Assembly: GCA_964549475.1 (NCBI GenBank)
Contig: CAZJXH010000240.1
Location: 1-5,771, forward strand
DNA: 5,771 nt
DNA from: JBBQKF01 sp964549475
GTDB lineage: Bacteria; Bacillota; Clostridia; Saccharofermentanales; UBA5734
Direction: 5' to 3'
Shown: positions 1 to 5,771 of the stretch, one piece after another
Numbering within the stretch: the stretch's first letter is position 1
Layout of the letters: each line of letters starts with the position of its first letter
The notes under the pieces: model-generated
Told to the model about the DNA's origin: nothing
The model's database searches: none
The model's input: only the letters and a program-made list of their open reading frames with translations
Position numbers and translations under genes: made by a program

Positions 1-2092
1 CGACCGAGGTAGGAACCGTCACATGATAAATATCATCGCTGGTCCCGTTAAAAGACGGAGAAAGAGAATACCCCGCCACATCAAGCGTGTTCAGCTTGTT
101 TGTATCCTCCGGTTTCGGAGAGGTCAATGCAGGCATATTGGAATAAACCGGGATTCGAAAGATAAAGCTGTTTGCCAGCATCCCGATCTGAGAGTATGCG
201 ATATAAGTGTTGCTGGCTTCCGACTCCGGCGCCTGCACATTCTGCATGTACTGATGCCAGTAAAGGCCGAAGGCTTTATCGTCCACATCGAATTTCTGAA
301 GATACAGCGTATCCTGGCCTGCGGTGATATAGTTCTTGCCGATGTATTTCCCGCCGCCCACAATGGCTTTCAACCGGCTGTCCCAAGGCAAATCGTATTC
401 AGTGTTCGCCCCTTTTGCAAAAGCCAGTCCGTTTTCGACAACCACCGTATGGTTGATGCTGGCTCCGGTGCCGATATTGTAAAAATTGAAGTATCCCTTA
501 TATATTCCGCCAGCGCCCTCATAGGTTCCCGTGGCGACCTCGCTGAGCCCGATCGGGTTCCACACCGTCACTTCCTGTCTTGCGCGCGCCGCCAGGTGAA
601 ACGGGCTGACCTGCGATTCGATCCCCGCTTGGAGAAACATATCCTGCATACCGGCCAGACCGGAATTAAGCAGGATTCTCTGGATGCCTGCCAGTGTATG
701 CATGGCTGCATTGTAACTCAGCTGTTCGAATTGGAAAACCTGCCGTTCGGTCAGGAAATTCCTCGGATCGACATAGTATTCGACTGCTGCTCTGGATGCC
801 AATACAAAAGTGGGCTCAACCGGAACATTGTCATATTTATATTCCTCTTTTTCGCTGATGCCGATCAGGCTTGTCTGCCCGCTGGCCTGCCGGTCGATAA
901 CCGCATTCCAGTCCAGCCCGGTATTGAATACAGTAAAGAGCCAGTCGGGGTATTTGCTGTGCAATGCCCGCAGGGCCGGCTTATAGCTTTCCGGAAAATT
1001 AGCAAGCTGCGCCTGGAATTCCGCTTCGGTGCTTTCAGCGATTCTCCAAATATTATATGTATACGTCACCGATGTGGAGTCCATTGCGGAAATCACTTTG
1101 AATTCAACTTTATTCGTCCCGGTTGTCAGAAGAAGGCTTCTGAAAGAAGAATCCACTTTTGCGCCATTTAAATACACTTCCAGCGTATCCGCTTTGTTAT
1201 ATAAAACAAGATCCTCCACCGACAAAGCATTCGCAGCATACGGCAGGTTCAGATTGTAGGTTGTCTTTCCCGGCATAAACTCTTCCACCACCGTACTGGT
1301 CGCAGTCACTTTCATTTTTGAAATTCCCGTGGCCATCTTCGAAAGAAAATAGGACAGAATATACCCGTTATATACGGTATTGTTTACCATATACCGGACT
1401 TGATACCAGATATTCGTGCCATAGGCGTATCCGCCGCTTCCGGTGCCCGTGACCTGGCTCAGAACATCAACGGAGGCCCCATATGGAACTTTTGTCAGGA
1501 CAGCGGATGGGCTGTCCGTCGTTGGATTATCCCTCATATTACAGGTCGAGTTTACGCCGACATTCACAATGGTCGCAATCTCAGAATATTCAAAATACAC
1601 CGGAACGGTCATAATCGGGGATTTCGCTGAAAAAGAAGCGACCGCGCCGTCATAAATCCGAAAGGTATGGTATCCCCTCGTATAATTCTCGGTATTGATC
1701 TGTGTTGCGATCGGATATTTATTTTCACTGTCTTTCGTTATTATTGTGGTATCAATGGTGAAAATCGGTGTGAGCAGGTCATCAAGATACGCGACAACCG
1801 ACCCCGTTGTGACATCGCCTGATGCGATCTTCGCGGTCAGATTGACCTTGCCGCGCCAGGCATAGTAATTCGAATCCTGGACATTCTGATAATACTCGTT
1901 CAAATCAACTGCCATTTCAAAAGAGGTCGCCGTTTCCGCTGTGATCGGGATGATCCGCGCCTGCGGAAGCAAATTAAGAAAGATGGTGAATGCGAAGATC
2001 ATAGCAAACGTAGAGAAAGAGATTTTCTTGCAGAATTTTCCAAGCGGGGACTCTGAAAACTTCTTTTTCCTCCGGTCGAAGGACTTTCTCAT
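1..2092 (-). CDS. Secreted modular endo-beta-N-acetylglucosaminidase (GH73-type autolysin), 3' end outside window
   Basis: The frame is open for 697 codons from the ATG at 2092 to the window edge, so the C-terminus is missing. The product probably cleaves the GlcNAc-MurNAc glycan backbone of peptidoglycan outside the cell. Residues 1-23 are strongly basic and 24-43 form a hydrophobic signal or anchor helix. Residues 55-170 are beta-rich and unassigned. About 174-252 resemble a bacterial SH3 domain (NMRDNPTTDS, then NIWYQVRY and GYILSYFLSK). About 263-350 resemble a cadherin-like beta-sandwich domain (YNLNLPYA, TGTNKVEFKV). About 366-653 are the glucosaminidase domain, with SPFHLAARARQE, YFNFYNIGTGAS, PWDSRLKAIVGGGKYI and GQDTLYLQKF. 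Glu507 in ARQE is the probable catalytic acid. From about 667 a second cadherin-like domain begins (LDVAGYSLSPSF) and is cut. The family assignment is from remembered motifs. A TTG at 2170 is a credible alternative start, adding 26 residues. It is divergent from the ABC operon. Confidence 0.9.
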   Translation of the reverse strand, partial: MRKSFDRRKKKFSESPLGKFCKKISFSTFAMIFAFTIFLNLLPQARIIPITAETATSFEMAVDLNEYYQNVQDSNYYAWRGKVNLTAKIASGDVTTGSVVAYLDDLLTPIFTIDTTIITKDSENKYPIATQINTENYTRGYHTFRIYDGAVASFSAKSPIMTVPVYFEYSEIATIVNVGVNSTCNMRDNPTTDSPSAVLTKVPYGASVDVLSQVTGTGSGGYAYGTNIWYQVRYMVNNTVYNGYILSYFLSKMATGISKMKVTATSTVVEEFMPGKTTYNLNLPYAANALSVEDLVLYNKADTLEVYLNGAKVDSSFRSLLLTTGTNKVEFKVISAMDSTSVTYTYNIWRIAESTEAEFQAQLANFPESYKPALRALHSKYPDWLFTVFNTGLDWNAVIDRQASGQTSLIGISEKEEYKYDNVPVEPTFVLASRAAVEYYVDPRNFLTERQVFQFEQLSYNAAMHTLAGIQRILLNSGLAGMQDMFLQAGIESQVSPFHLAARARQEVTVWNPIGLSEVATGTYEGAGGIYKGYFNFYNIGTGASINHTVVVENGLAFAKGANTEYDLPWDSRLKAIVGGGKYIGKNYITAGQDTLYLQKFDVDDKAFGLYWHQYMQNVQAPESEASNTYIAYSQIGMLANSFIFRIPVYSNMPALTSPKPEDTNKLNTLDVAGYSLSPSFNGTSDDIYHVTVPTSV

Positions 2093-2167
2093 GGAAATAT
2101 CCGGTTCCTCTGCTATGATTCTTATCTTGTTATTCTCATTGGTATCTCTTTTTTCTTGGACTTTTTT

Positions 2168-2183
2168 CAAAACAATTGCCTCT
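2168..2183 (-). promoter_or_regulatory. Possible Shine-Dalgarno and TTG start for the glucosaminidase gene
   Basis: On the minus strand AGAGG (2183-2179) lies eight bases before an in-frame TTG (2170-2168), followed by AAA AAA. The next in-frame stop upstream is TAA at 2203-2201. The ATG at 2092 has only a GAGG about 14 bases upstream, which is a poor distance. By ribosome-site spacing the TTG is the better start. By codon preference and signal-peptide length the ATG is better, because the TTG would put about 50 charged residues before the membrane helix. The choice is open. Confidence 0.4.
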
Positions 2184-2336
2184 TTTTTTTCCTTTTTTAG
2201 TTAGTATCCGCGATCAGTATGCTTTTTAAGTATTGTAACACTATATGCCAGCGACCGTTCTTCTATTGATATTTGTTTACATTTCAGCCGATAAGATCCA
2301 TTTGTATTTTTTGTTTTTATTCATTTCCCAAAGCGG

Positions 2337-2342
2337 TATAAT
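2337..2342 (+). promoter_or_regulatory. Probable -10 box of the ABC exporter operon promoter
   Basis: TATAAT is a perfect match to the sigma-A -10 consensus and lies 55 bases before the GTG start of the first ABC gene. The -35 is weak: TTTTTA (2314-2319) has the ideal 17-base spacer but poor sequence, while TTGTTT (2311-2316) looks better but sits 20 bases away. Transcription would start near 2349, inside the adjacent palindrome, giving a leader of about 48 bases. A weak -35 is compatible with a regulated promoter. The call rests on the hexamer and its position only. Confidence 0.55.
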
Positions 2343-2344
2343 AA

Positions 2345-2366
2345 TATCATATTCTAGAGTATGATA
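2345..2366. promoter_or_regulatory. Operator-like 22-bp palindrome over the predicted transcription start
   Basis: The two half-sites TATCATATTCTA and GAGTATGATA read as an inverted repeat centred on CTAG. Ten of eleven base pairs are complementary, the only mismatch being T2352 against G2359. It begins two bases after the TATAAT box and should cover the transcription start, the classic place for a dimeric repressor to block RNA polymerase. MarR-, TetR- and PadR-type repressors often control multidrug ABC operons in this way, but I cannot name the family from the site. No regulator gene lies inside the window, so one would have to be encoded downstream of the operon or elsewhere. Confidence 0.6.
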
Positions 2367-2387
2367 GGTTACAAAAGTATTTCAAGC

Positions 2388-2399
2388 GGGGAGTGAGTG
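2388..2399 (+). promoter_or_regulatory. Shine-Dalgarno and GTG start of the first ABC gene, tightly spaced
   Basis: GGGGAG at 2388-2393 is a good ribosome-binding core but ends only three bases before the GTG at 2397. An in-frame TGA at 2394-2396 directly precedes that GTG, so the protein cannot start further upstream. The next in-frame candidate is GTG at 2412, eighteen bases after the core. The first GTG is preferred, with the short spacing noted as unusual. Confidence 0.5.
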
Positions 2400-4226
2400 C
2401 ATATTCACGGCGTGCTGTCCTATATAAAACCCTATTCAAAACGTGCTTTCGCCGGCATTGGAATCAAGGCGCTCGGAACGGTTACGGATTTGGCGCTTCC
2501 ATTGCTTCTGGCCTTTATGATTGACAGTCAGTTGCCGGTATCAGACTATTCCGGCATCCTTCGCACCGGAATGATCATGTTCGTCCTATCCATTATCGGA
2601 CTGGCCACCAATATTTATGCGAACTATTCCGCAGCGGTGGTCTCACAGAATTACGCCCGGGATCTGCGCAATGCGCTCTTTTCAAAAACGACGAAATTCA
2701 CTCTGGCGGATGCGGATACCTTTGGAATCCCTTCTCTGATCAATCGGATCAACAGCGACGTCAACAACGTGCAGAATATGGTTCTGATGATGCTTCGAAT
2801 CGTTATACGCGCTCCGATTCTTCTTCTGGGCGGAATTCTTATGGCGTTTATTCTGGATCCGCTTCTGTCCCTCGTTCTGATTCTCACTATGCCGGTCCTT
2901 TCTTTTGTCATCTGGTATGGAATGAAAAAAATTGTTCCGATCTATCAGCGCTTGCAGAAAGCGATCGATCACATGATTCTGGTCATGCGGGAAAATCTGC
3001 AGGGGTTGAAAGTCATCCGGGCGCTTTCCACCGAGGAGCTGGAAGTGAAACGATTCCAGGAGGCCTCCCGCGAAGTCAAAGAGAATGAGCTTCATTCCGG
3101 CAAGATCCTTGCGATCATCAATCCCGGCATGACCCTCGTGATGAATCTGGGTCTGGTCGCAGCGGTCTGGTTCGGCGGGGTTCGGGTATCCTACGGGGCG
3201 ATGCAGACAGGGGAGATCGTCGCTTTTGTCAATTATTTTCTGATGATTTTAAATGCGCTGCTCATTATTACCAGGATTCTGATCGCCTATACCAAGGCGG
3301 TTGTTTCCGCAAACCGGGTTGAAGAGGTTATTTCTTATCCATCCAATTCAAGCAATGCAGCCCATGCAGCTCCTTCAATCCAAATCGCAAGCAAAGATGC
3401 AGGCCATGCCGGGACCTCTGCCGGTTCAACGATTCCTCCTGCTCCTGATATCGTAGCAAAATCCGATAACTTTAATCCGGATCCTTCGGTGCTCGTGGTT
3501 TTTGACAAGGTCCATTTCTCTTATCCCGGCGCCACAAAAGAAATTTTACATGATATTTCCTTTAAAATAGGAAAAGGACAGACCTTTGCCATCATCGGCA
3601 GTACCGGAAGCGGGAAGACCACCATCATCAACCTGTTATTAGGGCTTTATTCCGCGACAAGCGGCATGATCCGGTTTGAAGGGATCCCGCTTGATTTATG
3701 GGATTCTTCCGATTTGCGGAGCCGGATGCGCGTTGTTTTCCAGGACCCGATGCTGTTTTCCCAGACCATCGAGGAAAACCTGCGCTGGAGCAATTCTTCC
3801 GCATCCGAAGAAGAAATCCAGACCGCCCTCGAAATCGCGCAGGCGAAAGAATTCGTGGACCATTTCGAACAAAAAGACCTTTATACGCTTTCGCAAGGCG
3901 GACAGAATCTGTCCGGCGGACAGCGCCAGCGGCTTGCGATCGCAAGGGCGCTGCTCGGCGACGCCCCCCTGCTGATCCTGGATGACAGTTCCAGTGCGCT
4001 TGATGCGATCACCGAGGCGAACCTGCGGCACGCCCTCCGGAGCAGGCTTCACCGTGAGAAAACGCTTATCCTGATCGCCCAGCGGATCAGCAGCATCCAG
4101 GACGCGGACCAGATCCTGGTTTTAGAAGAAGGCTGTGTGGATTCCATCGGAACCCATCTGGAATTGCTGCAGAAATCCCCGCTGTATCGGGAAATTGTCG
4201 AATCGCAGGGAGGGGAGATTATCTGA
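2397..4226 (+). CDS. ABC exporter half-transporter, subunit with degenerate catalytic site (BmrC/YheI/TM287-like)
   Basis: This 609-residue protein is a fused membrane and ATPase half of a type IV ABC exporter, probably exporting drugs, lipids or other hydrophobic compounds. The substrate cannot be read from the sequence. Six membrane helices are seen at about 18-42, 55-80, 128-152, 155-178, 238-261 and 273-297. The ATPase domain from about 367 has A-loop Tyr376, Walker A GSTGSGKT (401-408), Q-loop Gln449, signature LSGGQ (505-509), Walker B LLILDD (525-530) and D-loop SALD (533-536). The usual catalytic Glu is Asp530 and the switch His is Gln562 (LIAQRI). Both changes are known from the degenerate-site subunit of heterodimeric exporters. 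An A/S/P-rich linker of about 50 residues (314-365) joins the domains and is longer than usual. The start is GTG, fixed by an in-frame TGA just before it. The stop overlaps the next gene's ATG, and the pair very likely forms one transporter. Confidence 0.95.
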   Translation: MHIHGVLSYIKPYSKRAFAGIGIKALGTVTDLALPLLLAFMIDSQLPVSDYSGILRTGMIMFVLSIIGLATNIYANYSAAVVSQNYARDLRNALFSKTTKFTLADADTFGIPSLINRINSDVNNVQNMVLMMLRIVIRAPILLLGGILMAFILDPLLSLVLILTMPVLSFVIWYGMKKIVPIYQRLQKAIDHMILVMRENLQGLKVIRALSTEELEVKRFQEASREVKENELHSGKILAIINPGMTLVMNLGLVAAVWFGGVRVSYGAMQTGEIVAFVNYFLMILNALLIITRILIAYTKAVVSANRVEEVISYPSNSSNAAHAAPSIQIASKDAGHAGTSAGSTIPPAPDIVAKSDNFNPDPSVLVVFDKVHFSYPGATKEILHDISFKIGKGQTFAIIGSTGSGKTTIINLLLGLYSATSGMIRFEGIPLDLWDSSDLRSRMRVVFQDPMLFSQTIEENLRWSNSSASEEEIQTALEIAQAKEFVDHFEQKDLYTLSQGGQNLSGGQRQRLAIARALLGDAPLLILDDSSSALDAITEANLRHALRSRLHREKTLILIAQRISSIQDADQILVLEEGCVDSIGTHLELLQKSPLYREIVESQGGEII

Positions 4227-4228
4227 TG
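4207..4228 (+). promoter_or_regulatory. Shine-Dalgarno and TGATG overlap coupling the two ABC genes
   Basis: The stop TGA (4224-4226) of the first ABC gene shares its last base with the ATG (4226-4228) of the second. A strong purine run, AGGGAGGGGAG, ends about nine bases before that ATG inside the upstream coding sequence. This arrangement supports translational coupling and roughly equal output of the two subunits, as expected for a one-to-one heterodimer. Confidence 0.75.
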
Positions 4229-5771
4229 GCGAACAATGTTTTTTCCGCTCCGTCCTTTTCAGGCCCGGGAGACGCCAAGCCGTCTTCCCATACCAATTCT
4301 CTTTTTGTGTTAAGAAGGATCGGAGAGTATTTTAAAGAGTACAAACTTCGCATTGCCTTTGTCCTTTTCTTTACGCTCTTAAGCAATGTCCTTTCCTTAT
4401 TAACCCCTGTTTTTATTGGAAACGCCGTCAATACGATGAGATTCGACGGAGATATTCGCTGGATGAGCCCGCTGTTTCTCAACGTCTTGTGGATTTTTCT
4501 GACCATCGTATCAAGCGCGGTGCTTGCCTGGGCCTGCCAGCGGCTTTTGATCGTGGCGGCGCAGTCGGTCACCAATCAGTTGAGGAATGCGATTTTTACC
4601 AAAGTCGAGGTCCTGCCTGTCTCCTATTTTGACAAAACACCCAAAGGAGAGGTTCTCAGCAGATTGTCCTATGATGTGGACACGCTGAATACAAGTCTGT
4701 CTTCGGATGTGATCCAGGGACTTACGGGCATTCTGACCGTTGCGGGATCCTTTGCCATGATGCTGTACATTTCTCCCCTGCTTGTTTTAATTTTTGTCGG
4801 AGTGATTCCATTGACAATTTATCTCACAGGCAAAATCACCCGGTCCACCCGTCGTCTGTTTCAGGCGCGAAGCAAAGAAATCGCGGACCTCAACGGATAC
4901 ACAGAAGAAATGCTTTCCGGCAAAAAGACGGTTCTTGCCTTTGACCACGGGGATGAAACCATTGAAGAGTTCCAGGAGCTGAATGAGGTGCTTACGAAAA
5001 CATCAAGCAAAGCACAGTATCTTTCCAGTATCCTGATGCCTTCGTTGAATTTCATCAACAATCTCTCTTTTCTGCTCATCGCCATTTTTGGGATTCTCCT
5101 CACCCTCCAGGGCAAAATGAATATCGGCGGGATTTCAAGTTTCATTCTTTATTCCAAAAAATTCACCGGTCCCATCAATGAAACAGCAGGCATCCTTGGA
5201 GATATCCAATCCGCTCTTGCCTGCGGCGAACGGATTTTCACCTTTCTGGATGAAGAAGAGGAGCCGGCGGATGAACCCGGAGACATCGAAATCCACGATC
5301 CGGAAGGGAGTCTTTCTTTTCATCACGTCTCCTTTGAATATACGAAAGATGTACCGGTCCTGAAAGATATCTCCCTGGAAATCCAGCAAAACAAAGTCAT
5401 CGCGATTGTCGGTCCGACCGGGGTGGGAAAAACAACGTTTGTCAACCTGCTTCTGCGCTTCTACGATGTGACAAAAGGCTCCATTGAAATGGATGGAATC
5501 CCAATCCGTTCCATCACACGGAAAAGTCTGCGCAAATCGTTCGGCATGGTTCTTCAGGATCCGTTCCTTTTCTCGGGAAGCATCCGCAAAAACATCACCT
5601 ACGGAAACCGGGATGTCACGGAAGCTGAGATGATCGCCGCTGCGAAAGCCGCCCACATCCATTCCTTCATTGACCGGCTGCCGGACGGGTATGACACCTT
5701 GCTTCATGAAGAGGGCATACGTCTTTCCGAGGGGCAGAAACAATTGCTTGTGATCGCCCGGACCATGCTTG
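4226..5771 (+). CDS. ABC exporter half-transporter, partner subunit (BmrD/YheH/TM288-like), 3' end outside window
   Basis: The frame is open for 515 codons to the window edge. A soluble N-terminal stretch of about 40 residues precedes six membrane helices at about 43-65, 83-107, 163-182, 183-202, 270-294 and 302-325. The coupling-helix region includes SYFDKTPKGEVLSRLSYDVD (133-152), typical of exporters. The ATPase domain from about 362 has A-loop Tyr372, Walker A GPTGVGKT (396-403, Lys402), Q-loop Gln444 in VLQDPFLFSGSI, and the signature LSEGQ (500-504) in place of LSGGQ. The window stops eleven residues after the signature, so Walker B, D-loop and switch loop cannot be seen. A non-canonical signature here pairs with the Asp/Gln changes of the first subunit to form one impaired ATP site. 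From this I infer that the unseen Walker B ends in a canonical Glu and the switch loop has a His. The substrate is unknown. Confidence 0.94.
   Translation, partial: MANNVFSAPSFSGPGDAKPSSHTNSLFVLRRIGEYFKEYKLRIAFVLFFTLLSNVLSLLTPVFIGNAVNTMRFDGDIRWMSPLFLNVLWIFLTIVSSAVLAWACQRLLIVAAQSVTNQLRNAIFTKVEVLPVSYFDKTPKGEVLSRLSYDVDTLNTSLSSDVIQGLTGILTVAGSFAMMLYISPLLVLIFVGVIPLTIYLTGKITRSTRRLFQARSKEIADLNGYTEEMLSGKKTVLAFDHGDETIEEFQELNEVLTKTSSKAQYLSSILMPSLNFINNLSFLLIAIFGILLTLQGKMNIGGISSFILYSKKFTGPINETAGILGDIQSALACGERIFTFLDEEEEPADEPGDIEIHDPEGSLSFHHVSFEYTKDVPVLKDISLEIQQNKVIAIVGPTGVGKTTFVNLLLRFYDVTKGSIEMDGIPIRSITRKSLRKSFGMVLQDPFLFSGSIRKNITYGNRDVTEAEMIAAAKAAHIHSFIDRLPDGYDTLLHEEGIRLSEGQKQLLVIARTML

Larger units (their letters stand above)
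2093..2396. other. Divergent intergenic region between glucosaminidase and ABC operon
   Basis: This AT-rich stretch separates two divergently transcribed genes, so it should carry both promoters. On the plus strand it holds a TATAAT box at 2337-2342 and the palindrome at 2345-2366, described separately. Towards the minus-strand gene, possible -10 hexamers are TACAAT (complement of 2232-2237) and TATAGT (complement of 2240-2245). Neither has a recognisable -35 at 16-18 bases, so that promoter is not called. A weak imperfect inverted repeat (AGTATT-GT-AACACT, 2229-2242, five of seven pairs) overlaps these hexamers. The T-rich run at 2157-2197 becomes an A/G-rich leader in the minus-strand transcript and does not look like a terminator. 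I see no small gene, RNA gene or riboswitch fold here. Confidence 0.6.

Noticed and set aside
23..1171. A 382-codon plus-strand open frame opposite the glucosaminidase gene
   Set aside because: Its translation is rich in Arg, Cys and His with no recognisable domain. The opposite strand in this interval encodes clear glucosaminidase and cadherin-like motifs, so this is an antisense shadow.
2157..2197. T-rich run considered as a rho-independent terminator on the plus strand
   Set aside because: No GC-rich stem precedes it and no plus-strand gene ends there.
1941..2204. Plus-strand 87-codon frame with a hydrophobic C-terminal part
   Set aside because: It is antisense to the basic N-terminus and membrane helix of the glucosaminidase. 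Its Phe/Ser richness comes from the T-rich strand opposite the A/G-rich leader.
2266..2297. TTGATA ... TAAGAT as a second plus-strand promoter
   Set aside because: The spacer is 20 bases and the -10 match is weak. It is less convincing than the TATAAT at 2337.
2093..2396. Possibility of a regulatory RNA, toxin-antitoxin pair or other new system in the intergenic gap
   Set aside because: No stable GC-rich hairpins, repeats or small frames with a ribosome site were seen beyond the operator-like palindrome.
5135..5743. A 202-codon minus-strand open frame opposite the second ABC gene
   Set aside because: The plus strand here encodes Walker A, Q-loop and signature of an ABC ATPase in one continuous frame. 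The antisense product has no recognisable motif.

Overview
The window reads as an ordinary chromosomal stretch of a low-to-moderate GC Gram-positive bacterium, most likely a Clostridia- or Erysipelotrichia-like member of the Bacillota. This rests on three things: a secreted glucosaminidase with an SH3-like domain and cadherin-like beta-sandwich domains, a Firmicutes-style tandem pair of ABC half-transporters, and purine-rich Shine-Dalgarno sequences. Genus or species cannot be fixed from the sequence alone.

Layout: on the minus strand, from about 2092 (or 2170 with an alternative TTG start) down to and beyond base 1, runs one long open frame of 697 codons. It encodes an exported modular peptidoglycan hydrolase: membrane/signal segment, beta-rich N-terminal region, SH3-like domain, cadherin-like domain, GH73-type glucosaminidase, then the start of a second cadherin-like domain cut by the window edge. 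Positions 2093-2396 are a divergent, AT-rich intergenic region. It holds a TATAAT box facing right, followed at once by a 22-bp near-perfect palindrome that looks like a repressor operator. On the plus strand follow two ABC exporter half-transporters, 2397-4226 (complete, 609 aa) and 4226-5771 (515 codons, cut before Walker B). Their stop and start codons overlap by one base (TGATG), so they form a translationally coupled operon.

How the genes work together: each ABC protein has a six-helix membrane domain followed by a nucleotide-binding domain. The first has Asp instead of Glu after Walker B and Gln instead of the switch-loop His, with a canonical LSGGQ. The second has a degenerate LSEGQ signature. 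This complementary pattern is the hallmark of heterodimeric exporters of the TM287/288, LmrCD and BmrCD (YheI/YheH) type, with one degenerate and one active ATP site. The operator-like palindrome suggests inducible expression, as is common for such drug exporters. The divergent wall hydrolase has no evident functional link beyond sharing the intergenic region. I found no mobile element, CRISPR array, tRNA, rRNA or convincing terminator, and nothing that amounts to a wholly new system.
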